From: CAYIHX01 sp964363305
Lineage (GTDB): Bacteria; Bdellovibrionota; UBA1018
Direction of reading: 5' to 3'
DNA: 21,977 nt
NCBI GenBank assembly: GCA_964363305.1
Contig: CAYIHX010000058.1
Coordinates: forward strand, 1-21,977
The stretch's first letter is position 1. Every line of letters starts with the position of its first letter. The notes under the pieces were generated by a model. That model was not told the DNA's origin and searched no databases. It saw only the letters and a list, made by a program, of their open reading frames with translations. The translations under genes were made by a program, and so were the position numbers. Positions 1-7,805 of this stretch are shown in pieces.

Positions 1-2
1 GC

Positions 3-80
3 AGGACATTCGTATTGCTAATGCCTGCGGACATCTTCACTCGCTACCAACACTACCCGAAGCTGGAGAGTAGGGGGTAA
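3..80 (+). CDS. Possible C-terminal tail of an upstream lipoprotein paralogue (partial)
   Basis: The frame beginning at base 3 is open to a TAA at 78-80, just before the TTG start of the next gene. Its residues include VLLMPAD, which resembles VLVFPAP near the end of the next lipoprotein. Together with the tight coupling of the three following genes, this suggests the tail of a fourth family member whose body lies outside the window. The stretch is only 25 codons, and another frame (bases 2-73) is also open, so this is a weak call. Confidence 0.3.
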   Translation, partial: RTFVLLMPADIFTRYQHYPKLESRG

Positions 81-85
81 GTATT

Positions 86-2053
86 TTGAGTGGGGGAGGA
101 CTCGGTCCTTTCAAGCGAGGGTGTATTAGGTCTCCGGTTGGCGGAGCCGTCGTTGCGCTTTTACTCGCACATCTGAATGCATCTTGCGGCAACGTGGTCT
201 CTTTTGAGCGGCGAACCGCTGCTTCCAGCGACGCCACGGAAATCGACGCGTCGGGGCGGGGCTGGTATGCTCCAGAAATCGTCGATCTCGGCGGGATTTC
301 TTCCTCATACACCACCACGGCTCTCGGGTTGCAGCAGGATACCGTGCGCGATTTCGAGCTTCGGGCAAATGATTCATCGGCGATGTTAGCGCTTGCCGCG
401 CGGTCAGACGCGACGACCCTGGCGGTGGTTCGCCGTTATATTCCCTACGCGGAGAGCGGCACCGGTTGGGAGGCGCTCGGCGGAGCCAGCACCTTGATCG
501 ATACGGCCTTCGTGCCCTTCTCTGTTTTTCTCGGCTACTCCGCCGACGGCGAGGCGATCGCCGGCTTCTGGGATTCCACCGGTACCGCGCAGAAGACGAT
601 CTACATGGACGCCGGAGGAGACTGGCGGGATCCGCGGACGACGGCGGCCGAAGTGAGCCCGTATTCGGGGCTCAGTCTGGGTGTGATTCCCACTTTTGCG
701 GCGGGGGCTCAGTTTCTCTCTCTGCCCAGAACGCAGGCGGAGATTCTCGACGGGGCCGTGCGAAATTGGGATGATCGCCGGTTTCCCTATGGGCGCGCTT
801 TTGCCGCCACCTGGGATCCTTTCGGAAACGCCTACCTCGCGCGCCCCCATCAAGAGGGGACTGAGCACGCGACTCTCTCGCAGCGTTATACCCCGGACTC
901 GGGCTGGTCCGTATTGCAGACGGCGGGCGAGATCGAATCCGGCCTCTATCTCGGATCAACGTTGCAGACCTCGTATGCGCAGGGCGAACTTCTCAACGAT
1001 GGCTTCGGCGTGACCGTATTGACCCGAACCGAGATTGACTCGCCGGTCGCTTCGAGCGTGAAAGAAGCGAGGATACTCACGCAGTGGATCGTAGGCAATG
1101 ACGTGATTCAAGGCCCGGAGGACGGCATCTCCGGGACGAACCCCCAGGTTTTTGGGGCTGCTGCTGACGGAGACGGAAATGTACTCGTCGTATTCTATGA
1201 TCAGATGCCATCGGTCACCTGCAGCACGGATGTCGAGATTGCAGCCGAGCGCTGCGACTATCGACTTTATGCGGCGTTTCGAGGTGCGGACGGCGTCTGG
1301 GCGGGGCCGAGCCGAATCGACGTCAACCTCACTCCCACTCTCACGACGTTTTACCAGTCCGAGTATTCAGACAGTGAGGTGGGTAGCGCGAGCGAAGTCC
1401 AAGGCGGCGTACCGTTTGCGCGGCCGGGCGTCGCAGCCTTAGGCGGCGGAAAATTTGTTGTTCTCTACTCCGGTACCGATCTTCAAACTCAGGAAGGTTT
1501 TACGCGTGTTTTGAGCTTTTCCGCGGGCACGGGTTGGGATTGGGCAAATGAGGCCATGCTCGATTCGCGTTGCTTGATCGGAGACGTTTCGGATTGCGCG
1601 GCTGACACCTTGGACCTTTCTTATCGCCCCGTGAACGAGATTTCAGTCGCGTACGACAGGCACGGCGAAGCCTTTTTCGTCCTACAAGAGGTCATCCCCG
1701 AGGCCGATCTCACTGATCCGACGGTTCGTCGGCTGGGGTATCGGGGCGTCCGTTACAGTTCGAGCGGTGGCGGCTGGGTGTTGGATTCCTCCGCCGCGGA
1801 CGTGAAGTTCACCTGGCTCAATTCGTTGCATGGACTGTCGATTCCCGGTTGTCGCATGGCAGCCGCCGTAGCGGGCTACGACCTCCCGAGCTGCAATCGC
1901 TGGCCCGCTCAGGCCGCGATCTTTCCGTCGGGCGAAGCGGTGCTGGTGTTCCCGGCGCCCAGCCAGGAACGCGCCTCCGCCGGAAGTTCTCCTTTAACCC
2001 CGAGCGATCCCGACTACGAGAACATCGAGCTCTACTCCGTGGGGTATCGCTGA
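86..2053 (+). CDS. Predicted lipoprotein, first of a tandem family of three
   Basis: This 655-residue protein has an unknown function. It starts at TTG, with AGGGGG about nine bases upstream. Residues 9-34 form a basic then hydrophobic signal segment ending LNASC, so Cys34 is the probable lipid-modified residue; Asn at -3 is unusual for a lipobox. The mature part is rich in Gly, Ser, Asp and aromatic residues, has no membrane segment, and reads like a beta-rich, possibly propeller-like, surface protein; the fold is inference. Like the next two genes it has C-G-x(4)-F after the lipid Cys, a W-x-x-P stretch about 25 residues later, and a C-terminal module with a GC, a second Cys, then A-x-F-P-S-G-x-A-V-L-V-F. 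The two cysteines may form a disulfide. The stop TGA shares one base with the next ATG. The longest family member, it carries an extra Ser/Pro-rich tail. No database family is recognised. Confidence 0.85.
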   Translation: MSGGGLGPFKRGCIRSPVGGAVVALLLAHLNASCGNVVSFERRTAASSDATEIDASGRGWYAPEIVDLGGISSSYTTTALGLQQDTVRDFELRANDSSAMLALAARSDATTLAVVRRYIPYAESGTGWEALGGASTLIDTAFVPFSVFLGYSADGEAIAGFWDSTGTAQKTIYMDAGGDWRDPRTTAAEVSPYSGLSLGVIPTFAAGAQFLSLPRTQAEILDGAVRNWDDRRFPYGRAFAATWDPFGNAYLARPHQEGTEHATLSQRYTPDSGWSVLQTAGEIESGLYLGSTLQTSYAQGELLNDGFGVTVLTRTEIDSPVASSVKEARILTQWIVGNDVIQGPEDGISGTNPQVFGAAADGDGNVLVVFYDQMPSVTCSTDVEIAAERCDYRLYAAFRGADGVWAGPSRIDVNLTPTLTTFYQSEYSDSEVGSASEVQGGVPFARPGVAALGGGKFVVLYSGTDLQTQEGFTRVLSFSAGTGWDWANEAMLDSRCLIGDVSDCAADTLDLSYRPVNEISVAYDRHGEAFFVLQEVIPEADLTDPTVRRLGYRGVRYSSSGGGWVLDSSAADVKFTWLNSLHGLSIPGCRMAAAVAGYDLPSCNRWPAQAAIFPSGEAVLVFPAPSQERASAGSSPLTPSDPDYENIELYSVGYR

Positions 2054-3585
2054 TGAGATACGGAACTGGGGTAAATTTCATAGCGGGGTTCGTCGTGGCT
2101 TTTCTGAATACCGCGTGCGGTCCGCAGACTTTCACGAGCGAGAAAGGTCTGGTGGCGGGACTCGCGGGGCGCGTGTGGCGCGATCCCGTATCCCTCGAGC
2201 CTCTCGCTCCGGGCGGTGTGCCCATCGATCCCGCTGGCCGCACTCATCTGAGTTTTGATATTCAGAGTGTGGGCAATCAAGCGTTGCTCGTCGCCAGTCT
2301 CTACGATGACGGGCCGGCGACGGCTGTTTATCGAGTTTATAGCCGAGTCTACCGAGAGGAAGTCGGCTTGGCATCCAGCGGACTCACGAGCGACTTCATC
2401 GATCTCGCTTCGAGCGACGACTCGACCGACTCGTTGGGGGGCGTCGGGCTCGCGGCAACTCGTGGAGGCGCGGCGCAACTTTTAGCGCTCGAACTCTCTG
2501 GCGGCGCTACCGCGCAGACCCTGGTTCGATACCAAGGGGGAGACTGGGGCTCCTCCTCAGCATTTGCGCCCGGGCTGAACGCCACGGTCCCGGGCGATCT
2601 TCGCATGCAGGCCGGGCCATTGATTCGATCGGTCTTCGACGGGCTGGGCCGGGTATTCAGCGCATACGTCGAGACCGGTTCAAACTTGCTGCAACTCGAG
2701 AATCGCGCGCTGGGCGGTAGCATTGCTACCAACCTGTCGACCGTGACGGAGTCGACCGGGGGTGTGGCGGACCGGCAGGTGTCGCTTGCCTTCGATGGAT
2801 TCCTCAATGTCTGTGCCCTTGCGCAGGATTTCGCAGGCGCCGCGACGGTGAGCGCTGAGTGTGTGTCGAGCGTTTCGCCTACGGCGGCGGCGACCTCCAT
2901 TCCGCTCTCCGCGGGCGGCGAGGGACGCGGGCACGCCATTGCCGGCGGGGACGGTTATCTTGTCGCTGCCTATTTCGCCGCTGATTCGAACGGCGTCATG
3001 CAGGTCTACGTAGCCATCACCGATGACGCGACTTTCTCTTCCGCGGCGACGGCCGTGAGCGAAGGAATGCCCTCGGATTTTGCGGTGCTCGGAGATGTTG
3101 AAGAAGGCGGCGCGCCTCAGGTGCTCTTTTTGGGCTCAGGTTATTTCATGGTGGCCTGGAGTGCGGCGAGTTCGTCTTCCGCGGCGGTCTACTATTCGGT
3201 CGCGGATCTCACAGCCGGCACCTGGTCAGCTCCCGCTCGTGTCTCCAAGGCGATTTCTTTCAGCGGCGAGACGCCGATCGACTCCTTTCATCTTTTCGGG
3301 GATGCCCACGGCGGCGCGGGAATCGGCGTCCGATATTTCTCCGCTGTAGGCGGCAGTCGAGATCTCTCCACTCGGAAAATGCTTCTCTCCCGGTATCACC
3401 CTTCGATCGGATGGCTCGGCTACGTCGAACGCGGCGTCGGCTGTACACCGACCAGCGCGGCAGAGGTCGCGGGCTGCTCGCATCGGCCCGTGGGCGCCAT
3501 TCTCGATTCGGGCGCAACGGTCGTGCTGTTTCAAGATCAAGATGAGTCGGGAGTCTACCGGTGGACGGGGGTAGAGTTCAGATGA
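2053..3585 (+). CDS. Predicted lipoprotein, second of the tandem family
   Basis: This is a 510-residue secreted lipoprotein of unknown function. The ATG at 2053 reuses the last base of the previous stop; an upstream in-frame extension is only a shadow of gene 1. The signal segment is residues 1-21, ending LNTAC, so Cys22 is the probable lipid site, again with Asn at -3. The residues after Cys22 (GPQTF) match the CG-x(4)-F pattern of the first gene. A W-R-D-P stretch follows, then beta-strand-like segments. The last 50 residues hold GCTP, a second Cys ten residues on, a hydrophobic strand with DSG, then FQDQD-x-SG and a terminal EFR. That ending is nearly the same in the third gene. The stop overlaps the next ATG by four bases (ATGA). 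Role is unknown; surface binding is a guess. Confidence 0.85.
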   Translation: MRYGTGVNFIAGFVVAFLNTACGPQTFTSEKGLVAGLAGRVWRDPVSLEPLAPGGVPIDPAGRTHLSFDIQSVGNQALLVASLYDDGPATAVYRVYSRVYREEVGLASSGLTSDFIDLASSDDSTDSLGGVGLAATRGGAAQLLALELSGGATAQTLVRYQGGDWGSSSAFAPGLNATVPGDLRMQAGPLIRSVFDGLGRVFSAYVETGSNLLQLENRALGGSIATNLSTVTESTGGVADRQVSLAFDGFLNVCALAQDFAGAATVSAECVSSVSPTAAATSIPLSAGGEGRGHAIAGGDGYLVAAYFAADSNGVMQVYVAITDDATFSSAATAVSEGMPSDFAVLGDVEEGGAPQVLFLGSGYFMVAWSAASSSSAAVYYSVADLTAGTWSAPARVSKAISFSGETPIDSFHLFGDAHGGAGIGVRYFSAVGGSRDLSTRKMLLSRYHPSIGWLGYVERGVGCTPTSAAEVAGCSHRPVGAILDSGATVVLFQDQDESGVYRWTGVEFR

Positions 3586-5303
3586 GCGGTCACCTGGCGA
3601 GGTCCTCGAAAGGCGTGCTGAGCCGCAAGTTCCGGGGTAATTTGCTCCCCTACGCCCTCAAAAGGTGCCTTCTCGTCGGGATGCTCGGGGCTGCCCTCAG
3701 CGCCTGTAGCGTCGCCGAGTTTGAGCAGCAGACGCCGCTGACCCTCTCTGAGTTGGCCAAAAAGTCTTGGCAGCCCGCGGTTTTCCTCGAGCAGGACGTC
3801 TACAGTCCCGCGACCTACGCATTGAGTACGGCGCCCCGAACGCTCAACGGCTTCGATATCGCCGTGGCCGGAGATCGAGCCCACCTGGCCTTGTCGCTGT
3901 ACGATGCCTCGACCGAGCGCTTCGAGGGGTTTGTGCGAACCTACCGGGACGGCACGGGCTGGCTCACCGGGAGTCCCGGCTTTCAGCGCGTCGCCACGTC
4001 CGCGAGCGCTTCGATCTACGGGTTCGGGGCGCCTTGGATCGCCGCGAACGAGGGAGGCCGAATGGTCGCGGGATTTTGGAATGCAACAGACGATTCGACA
4101 CAATCGCTGGCGGTTTCGCGTCGGGCGAACCGCTGGGGTCAGGCTGCGCTCTCGACTCTCCTCGAAGGCGTCACGGCATGCCACGTCGGTTACGGCACGT
4201 CGAGCGGTGGGGTGCTCGAGCTGGACGCCACCCTCGGCTTCGGAAACGGCACGTCCGCCTATTACTCCTCAGAGGGACGAGTCTATCTCTTTTACGCGAG
4301 CGAACAGACCGGGAACCTCAAGCTTGAAGTGATTGAGCCTGCGGCGACGGTCGATAATTCAGTCGATTTTTCGACCTTGGGAAGCATTTCAGACGGAGGA
4401 GGAAATCTCTTTCGGCACGTCGAAAGCGTCGCCGATGGGAATGGGTTGCTCTGTTTTCTCTTTGAGGGGGCCTCGTCGCTCGGCACGCGCAGCGTTCAAT
4501 CGCGATGCCTGGATCTGACCGAGGGCGGAGGGTTCTCGATTTCGCCCGATCCGGACATGCCGGAAGACCCGGACCTCGTCTCGGATGACGTGACGAAGGG
4601 GTTTGCGGTGGCGAGCGATGAAGCTGGCACGCTTGTCACCCTTCAGTACGAGTCGACCACGGACGGATATGAACCCACTTACTCCGTGTTTCGCGATTCC
4701 GTCTGGGACTCTTTGGCGGGTCTGGTCGACTCCGTGAATGCGGATCTCGACACACCCGCCGACAGCACGCTTTATTCCGAGGCGCGTCCGGCGATCACGC
4801 ACCTGCGCGACCAGTACTTCATCGGGGTCTGGGTGAGGATCGATCCGAGCACGGGCGAGGAGCAGGTGCTGACTTCGGTCTACAGCCTGGACAGCGATAC
4901 GTGGTCGACGGCCATCGCTTTGGTCGAGAGAGTCTATGAGAACCGGCCGAGCATCGAGAACCTGACGTTGATCAGCAATCATGGCGGCGACGTGGTGCTG
5001 GCCGTGAGATTCGTGGCGACGGAAGACACGACCGTGACCGGCGTGACCGCCGCGGACAGTGCGCAGGACCTTCGCCGTACGTTGGCGTTTCGCTATCAGG
5101 CTGAGCTCGGTTGGCTCTCCGGGCAGTCGCTTGGTCAGGGCTGCACCCCGAAAGTCACGGGCCTGCCGGCCGATGCCTCGCGGATCGGGGAGTGCACGTT
5201 GCCCGCGAAGGCCGTGCTTCTCCCCTCTGGCAACGCGCTCGTCGTGTTTCAGGATCAAGACGCCTCAGGTCGCACCCGGCCGGCGGCGGCTGAGTTCCGG
5301 TAG
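3582..5303 (+). CDS. Predicted lipoprotein, third of the tandem family
   Basis: This is a 573-residue lipoprotein of unknown function and the best-formed of the three at its N-terminus: a long basic n-region, a hydrophobic core, and a standard lipobox ALSAC with Cys42 as the lipid site. The chosen ATG overlaps the upstream stop as ATGA. After Cys42 come SVAEF, then SWQP, then a FDIAVAGDRAHLALSLYD segment that aligns with FDIQSVGNQALLVASLYD in gene 2, which shows clear paralogy. The C-terminal module again has GCTP, a second Cys sixteen residues on, LPSGNALVVF, FQDQD-x-SG and a terminal EFR. There is no terminator after the stop, and the last 39 bases overlap the convergent HAD gene. One polycistronic mRNA for all three is likely. 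Confidence 0.85.
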   Translation: MSGHLARSSKGVLSRKFRGNLLPYALKRCLLVGMLGAALSACSVAEFEQQTPLTLSELAKKSWQPAVFLEQDVYSPATYALSTAPRTLNGFDIAVAGDRAHLALSLYDASTERFEGFVRTYRDGTGWLTGSPGFQRVATSASASIYGFGAPWIAANEGGRMVAGFWNATDDSTQSLAVSRRANRWGQAALSTLLEGVTACHVGYGTSSGGVLELDATLGFGNGTSAYYSSEGRVYLFYASEQTGNLKLEVIEPAATVDNSVDFSTLGSISDGGGNLFRHVESVADGNGLLCFLFEGASSLGTRSVQSRCLDLTEGGGFSISPDPDMPEDPDLVSDDVTKGFAVASDEAGTLVTLQYESTTDGYEPTYSVFRDSVWDSLAGLVDSVNADLDTPADSTLYSEARPAITHLRDQYFIGVWVRIDPSTGEEQVLTSVYSLDSDTWSTAIALVERVYENRPSIENLTLISNHGGDVVLAVRFVATEDTTVTGVTAADSAQDLRRTLAFRYQAELGWLSGQSLGQGCTPKVTGLPADASRIGECTLPAKAVLLPSGNALVVFQDQDASGRTRPAAAEFR

Positions 5304-5951
5304 AGTTCTGCCGACCCACGCTGCGTCCACGCCGCGAAAATCCGGGATTTGCGAATCCGCCGCAGCGAGCGACTCACCGAAGGGGTTCGAGTAGGTGACG
5401 GCCACGACGTTGAGACCTGCGGCGCGTCCGGCCGCAATTCCCGCCGCCGAATCCTCGAAGACGAGGCCCCTCTTCGGCTCGATCCCTAGGCTTGCGATCG
5501 CCTGGAGATACCCGTCCGGTGCCGGCTTGCTGCGCAGGTAATCCTCTGCGCCGTAAATCACCTGAAAGAGCGAACGCACTCCGATTTGATCGAGGGCGAA
5601 AAGAATCTCGCGGCGATGGGACCCGCTGACCAGCCCCAGCGGGAATTCACTCGCGATCGATCGAATGGCGTCAATGACTCCTGGTATGACTTTCAGCTCT
5701 TTGGCGATGGCCTCGCGGTAGCGCTCCAGCATGATGTGCTCGGCCTCTGCCCGTTTGACCGGAATGGCGAACTTCTCGAACATGAGGTCAAATCCCACCT
5801 CCCAGGTTCGACCGCTGACGAGGCCGCGCATGGCGGGATCCAGGGCGATGCCCCATTCCGCCAAGGTATTTTCAATCACGTCGGCCGCCTGGCCTTCCGT
5901 ATCGACAATGGTTCCGTCGAGGTCAAAGATGACCGCCTGTGCCTTCTTCAC
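5265..5951 (-). CDS. HAD superfamily hydrolase, beta-phosphoglucomutase/phosphoglycolate phosphatase-like
   Basis: This 228-residue cytoplasmic enzyme probably removes phosphate from a small metabolite; the substrate cannot be told. All four HAD motifs are present: FDLDGT with nucleophile Asp10 and acid/base Asp12, LVSGS with Ser109, Lys142 in SKPAPDGY, and Glu166-Asp167 in VFEDSAAG. Residues 15-80 form the helical cap of subclass I. The KPAPDGY and EDS-x-AG pattern is typical of the beta-phosphoglucomutase/phosphatase branch (Gph, YqaB, YcjU). The start is GTG, overlapping the upstream PilZ stop as GTGA, so it is the last gene of the ExbB-ExbD-PilZ operon. A functional link to that machine is unproven. 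Its C-terminal twelve codons overlap the convergent lipoprotein gene. Confidence 0.9.
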   Translation of the reverse strand: MKKAQAVIFDLDGTIVDTEGQAADVIENTLAEWGIALDPAMRGLVSGRTWEVGFDLMFEKFAIPVKRAEAEHIMLERYREAIAKELKVIPGVIDAIRSIASEFPLGLVSGSHRREILFALDQIGVRSLFQVIYGAEDYLRSKPAPDGYLQAIASLGIEPKRGLVFEDSAAGIAAGRAAGLNVVAVTYSNPFGESLAAADSQIPDFRGVDAAWVGRTLPELSRRRPGAT

Positions 5952-6697
5952 TTTTTTTGAATCCGTTCAAGGATGTCTTTGAGGAGATTGAGGAATACCG
6001 CCTTATTGGTGTCGTCGATCCGGGAAAATTTGATGCCGAAATAGCGGCGCAGGTTCTTGGTCGAGGGGATGAGTTCATCCGAGACTCGACAGATCAGCCC
6101 TTCCATTTCCACCTTGTGAGGGAACCATCCGCGGGGTTCCAGCATGAGATCGATTCGGTCGCCAGGGCTGAGGTCGACGGCCTGCTGGTTTTCTGTCGAG
6201 AGCAGCACGCCATTCGGACTGAGGTTGCCGACCTCGAATACGATCGGATCCCCGGTCGCCTCGACCGTTCGGCCGCGCTTGGATCGCCGGGTCTGTGGAA
6301 TCCCCAGTGCGCGAAGGGGAAAGGTCTGAACCTGCTCATTCGAGGGGATGCGAGGATACTTTCTGACGTAATCGGTGGGGTAGAAACCCCCTTTGCGGAT
6401 CAGCTCCTCGAGGGTTTTCGTCACGTCCGGCGGAAGGTGAAAGCGCAGGCCCATGTAGTCGGAGTACAGGGTTTTTTCCCGCAGGATGTGCGCGGGCGCC
6501 GTGAAGCTGAAAGGCTGGGGGAGCGCCGGGATGCGAACCTGGACGCGGATCTCCTTGCCGAAATGGGCGAAAGGGTCCAGTGGCGCCCAGGAGAGTCCCG
6601 TTACACCGAAGACGGAAATGCTCTGGTGGATGAACTCTAGGGTGTGACCGTCGATGGTGAAAGTGAGATGTCCCCGGATAAACACAGGGAATATCAT
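5948..6697 (-). CDS. PilZ-domain protein, predicted c-di-GMP receptor
   Basis: This is a 249-residue cytoplasmic protein with two halves. Residues 1-105 look like a degenerate PilZ-type barrel ending in YMGLRFHL and a short helix, without the ligand motifs. Residues 108-249 hold a canonical PilZ domain: RxxxR as Arg112-KYP-Arg116, then NxSxxG as Asn158-L-Ser160-PN-Gly163, and a closing YFGIKF strand. These two motifs are the known c-di-GMP contacts of the family, so binding is likely. The ATG overlaps the upstream exbD-like stop as ATGA, and the next gene overlaps this stop as GTGA. Tight coupling to a proton-channel pair suggests it reports c-di-GMP to that machine; this is inference. Confidence 0.92.
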   Translation of the reverse strand: MIFPVFIRGHLTFTIDGHTLEFIHQSISVFGVTGLSWAPLDPFAHFGKEIRVQVRIPALPQPFSFTAPAHILREKTLYSDYMGLRFHLPPDVTKTLEELIRKGGFYPTDYVRKYPRIPSNEQVQTFPLRALGIPQTRRSKRGRTVEATGDPIVFEVGNLSPNGVLLSTENQQAVDLSPGDRIDLMLEPRGWFPHKVEMEGLICRVSDELIPSTKNLRRYFGIKFSRIDDTNKAVFLNLLKDILERIQKK

Positions 6698-7128
6698 GGA
6701 GTACTCTCGAGGGAGGTCGCAATGGCGAACTGCAAGGCGCCCGCCCGCTTTGCGGTATCCATGACTTGAATCGCGGAACCGAGGAAGGCCTGGCGGTCTC
6801 CCTCGAGAATGACGGTTCGCGACGTCGTTTTTGCCAACGCGCCTTTGAGGCGGGCCTCGAGCTCGGCAAAGTTTCCCCGCGGTAGAGTCTGGCCGTTCAC
6901 CTGCATCTGGCCTTCAGCCAGCAGGGTGACGATCACGCCCTCAGGTTGGGCTTCGGTCGACGACGAGCGGGCCTGGGGAAGATTGACCTCCATTCCCATC
7001 TGGGACATCACCGAACTCGTCACCATGAAAATGATGAGGAGCACGAGGAAGACGTCTACCAGTGGCGTGATATTGATCTCGGCGACGATTTCGCCGCTCG
7101 CCTCCTCGGAGTCAGTTCGCATGGCCAT
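6694..7128 (-). CDS. ExbD/TolR family proton-channel subunit
   Basis: This 144-residue inner-membrane protein has one N-terminal membrane helix (about residues 22-40) and a periplasmic domain. The N-terminal sequence NITPLVDVFLVLLIIFM is the family hallmark, and Asp25 is the equivalent of the proton-carrying aspartate. Residues 60-140 form the typical periplasmic domain, with the G-D-R-x-A/x-Y/F-type segment read here as EGDRQAFLGSAIQVMDTAKRAG. Family members work with an ExbB/TolQ pentamer to turn proton-motive force into motion across the periplasm. The start at 7128 overlaps the ExbB-like gene by 17 bases; Met3 (7122) is an alternative. It cannot be assigned to TonB, Tol-Pal or a gliding system, since no TonB, TolA or Pal is nearby. 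Confidence 0.95.
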   Translation of the reverse strand: MAMRTDSEEASGEIVAEINITPLVDVFLVLLIIFMVTSSVMSQMGMEVNLPQARSSSTEAQPEGVIVTLLAEGQMQVNGQTLPRGNFAELEARLKGALAKTTSRTVILEGDRQAFLGSAIQVMDTAKRAGALQFAIATSLESTP

Positions 7129-7762
7129 CGAGCAGCTCCGCCCATTCCTCGACGTGCAGACGAATCAGCAGAATCCATCGGCTCCATTGCACCTGAAACG
7201 CGTTGAATGCCACGACCGCTACGATCGCCACCACGATACCGGATGCCGTGGCGATCAGCGATTCCGAGATTCCCCCGGCGACGACGGTAAACCCTCCCGA
7301 GCCCGTTTTCGCCATCTCACCGAACGAGCGCAAGATGCCGATGACGGTCCCAAACAAGCCGATAAAAGGCGCCGAAGAGGCGATCGTGCCGAGAATCCAG
7401 AGAAATTTGCGAAGTTCTTGGTTCGTCCACTGGCGGCGGCGGTCTAACGCGTCCTTCCAGGTGGCTTGAACTCTGGAATCACGAGATTCCAGGCGACTCA
7501 AGGCGAACGCGAGGAGCTGCGCCGTGGGAAGGTCGGGTTTCCGTTGGCAGAGGTCTTTTACCGGGTCGGTATCGCCCCGCAAAAGATGATTCATCGCTTC
7601 CAAATGAAAGGCATTCAGCCGGGCCGACAGGGATCGAAATCGCCAAATCCGCTCCAGAAGAACCGCCCAGACGGCCAAAGAGCAGAGGATGAGAGGCCAC
7701 ATGATAAATCCGCCGGCCTGAAGGTATCCCCAGAATCCATCGGGAGTGGAATGGTTGGCCAT
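7112..7762 (-). CDS. ExbB/TolQ/MotA-family proton-channel protein
   Basis: This is a 216-residue inner-membrane protein from the chosen ATG at 7762. Membrane helix 1 is about residues 17-37 (GGFIMWPLIL), helix 2 about 121-146 and helix 3 about 163-188. The hallmarks are APFIGLFGTVIGILRSF and ISESLIATASGIVVAI, with Thr139 and Thr172 at the places of the channel threonines of ExbB. The usual Pro after VAI in helix 3 is Val here. A cytoplasmic helical stretch lies between helices 1 and 2. The frame is open further upstream, to an ATG at 7831 and a TTG at 7903, but those starts would overlap the divergent lipoprotein gene and add a segment not usual in the family. It is the first gene of the operon with ExbD, PilZ and HAD. 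Confidence 0.92.
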   Translation of the reverse strand: MANHSTPDGFWGYLQAGGFIMWPLILCSLAVWAVLLERIWRFRSLSARLNAFHLEAMNHLLRGDTDPVKDLCQRKPDLPTAQLLAFALSRLESRDSRVQATWKDALDRRRQWTNQELRKFLWILGTIASSAPFIGLFGTVIGILRSFGEMAKTGSGGFTVVAGGISESLIATASGIVVAIVAVVAFNAFQVQWSRWILLIRLHVEEWAELLDGHAN

Positions 7763-7805
7763 AGTTCTGTTGACGCTAGTGGCGCTCCAGATCAAAGTCA
7801 ACGCC

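Noticed and set aside
2..73. Second open frame upstream of gene 1
   Set aside because: It ends with TAG and shows no likeness to the lipoprotein C-terminus; the frame at 3-80 fits better.
4389..5258. 289-codon open frame on the minus strand
   Set aside because: It lies fully antisense to the third lipoprotein gene, has no recognised domain, and the sense frame has clear paralogues.
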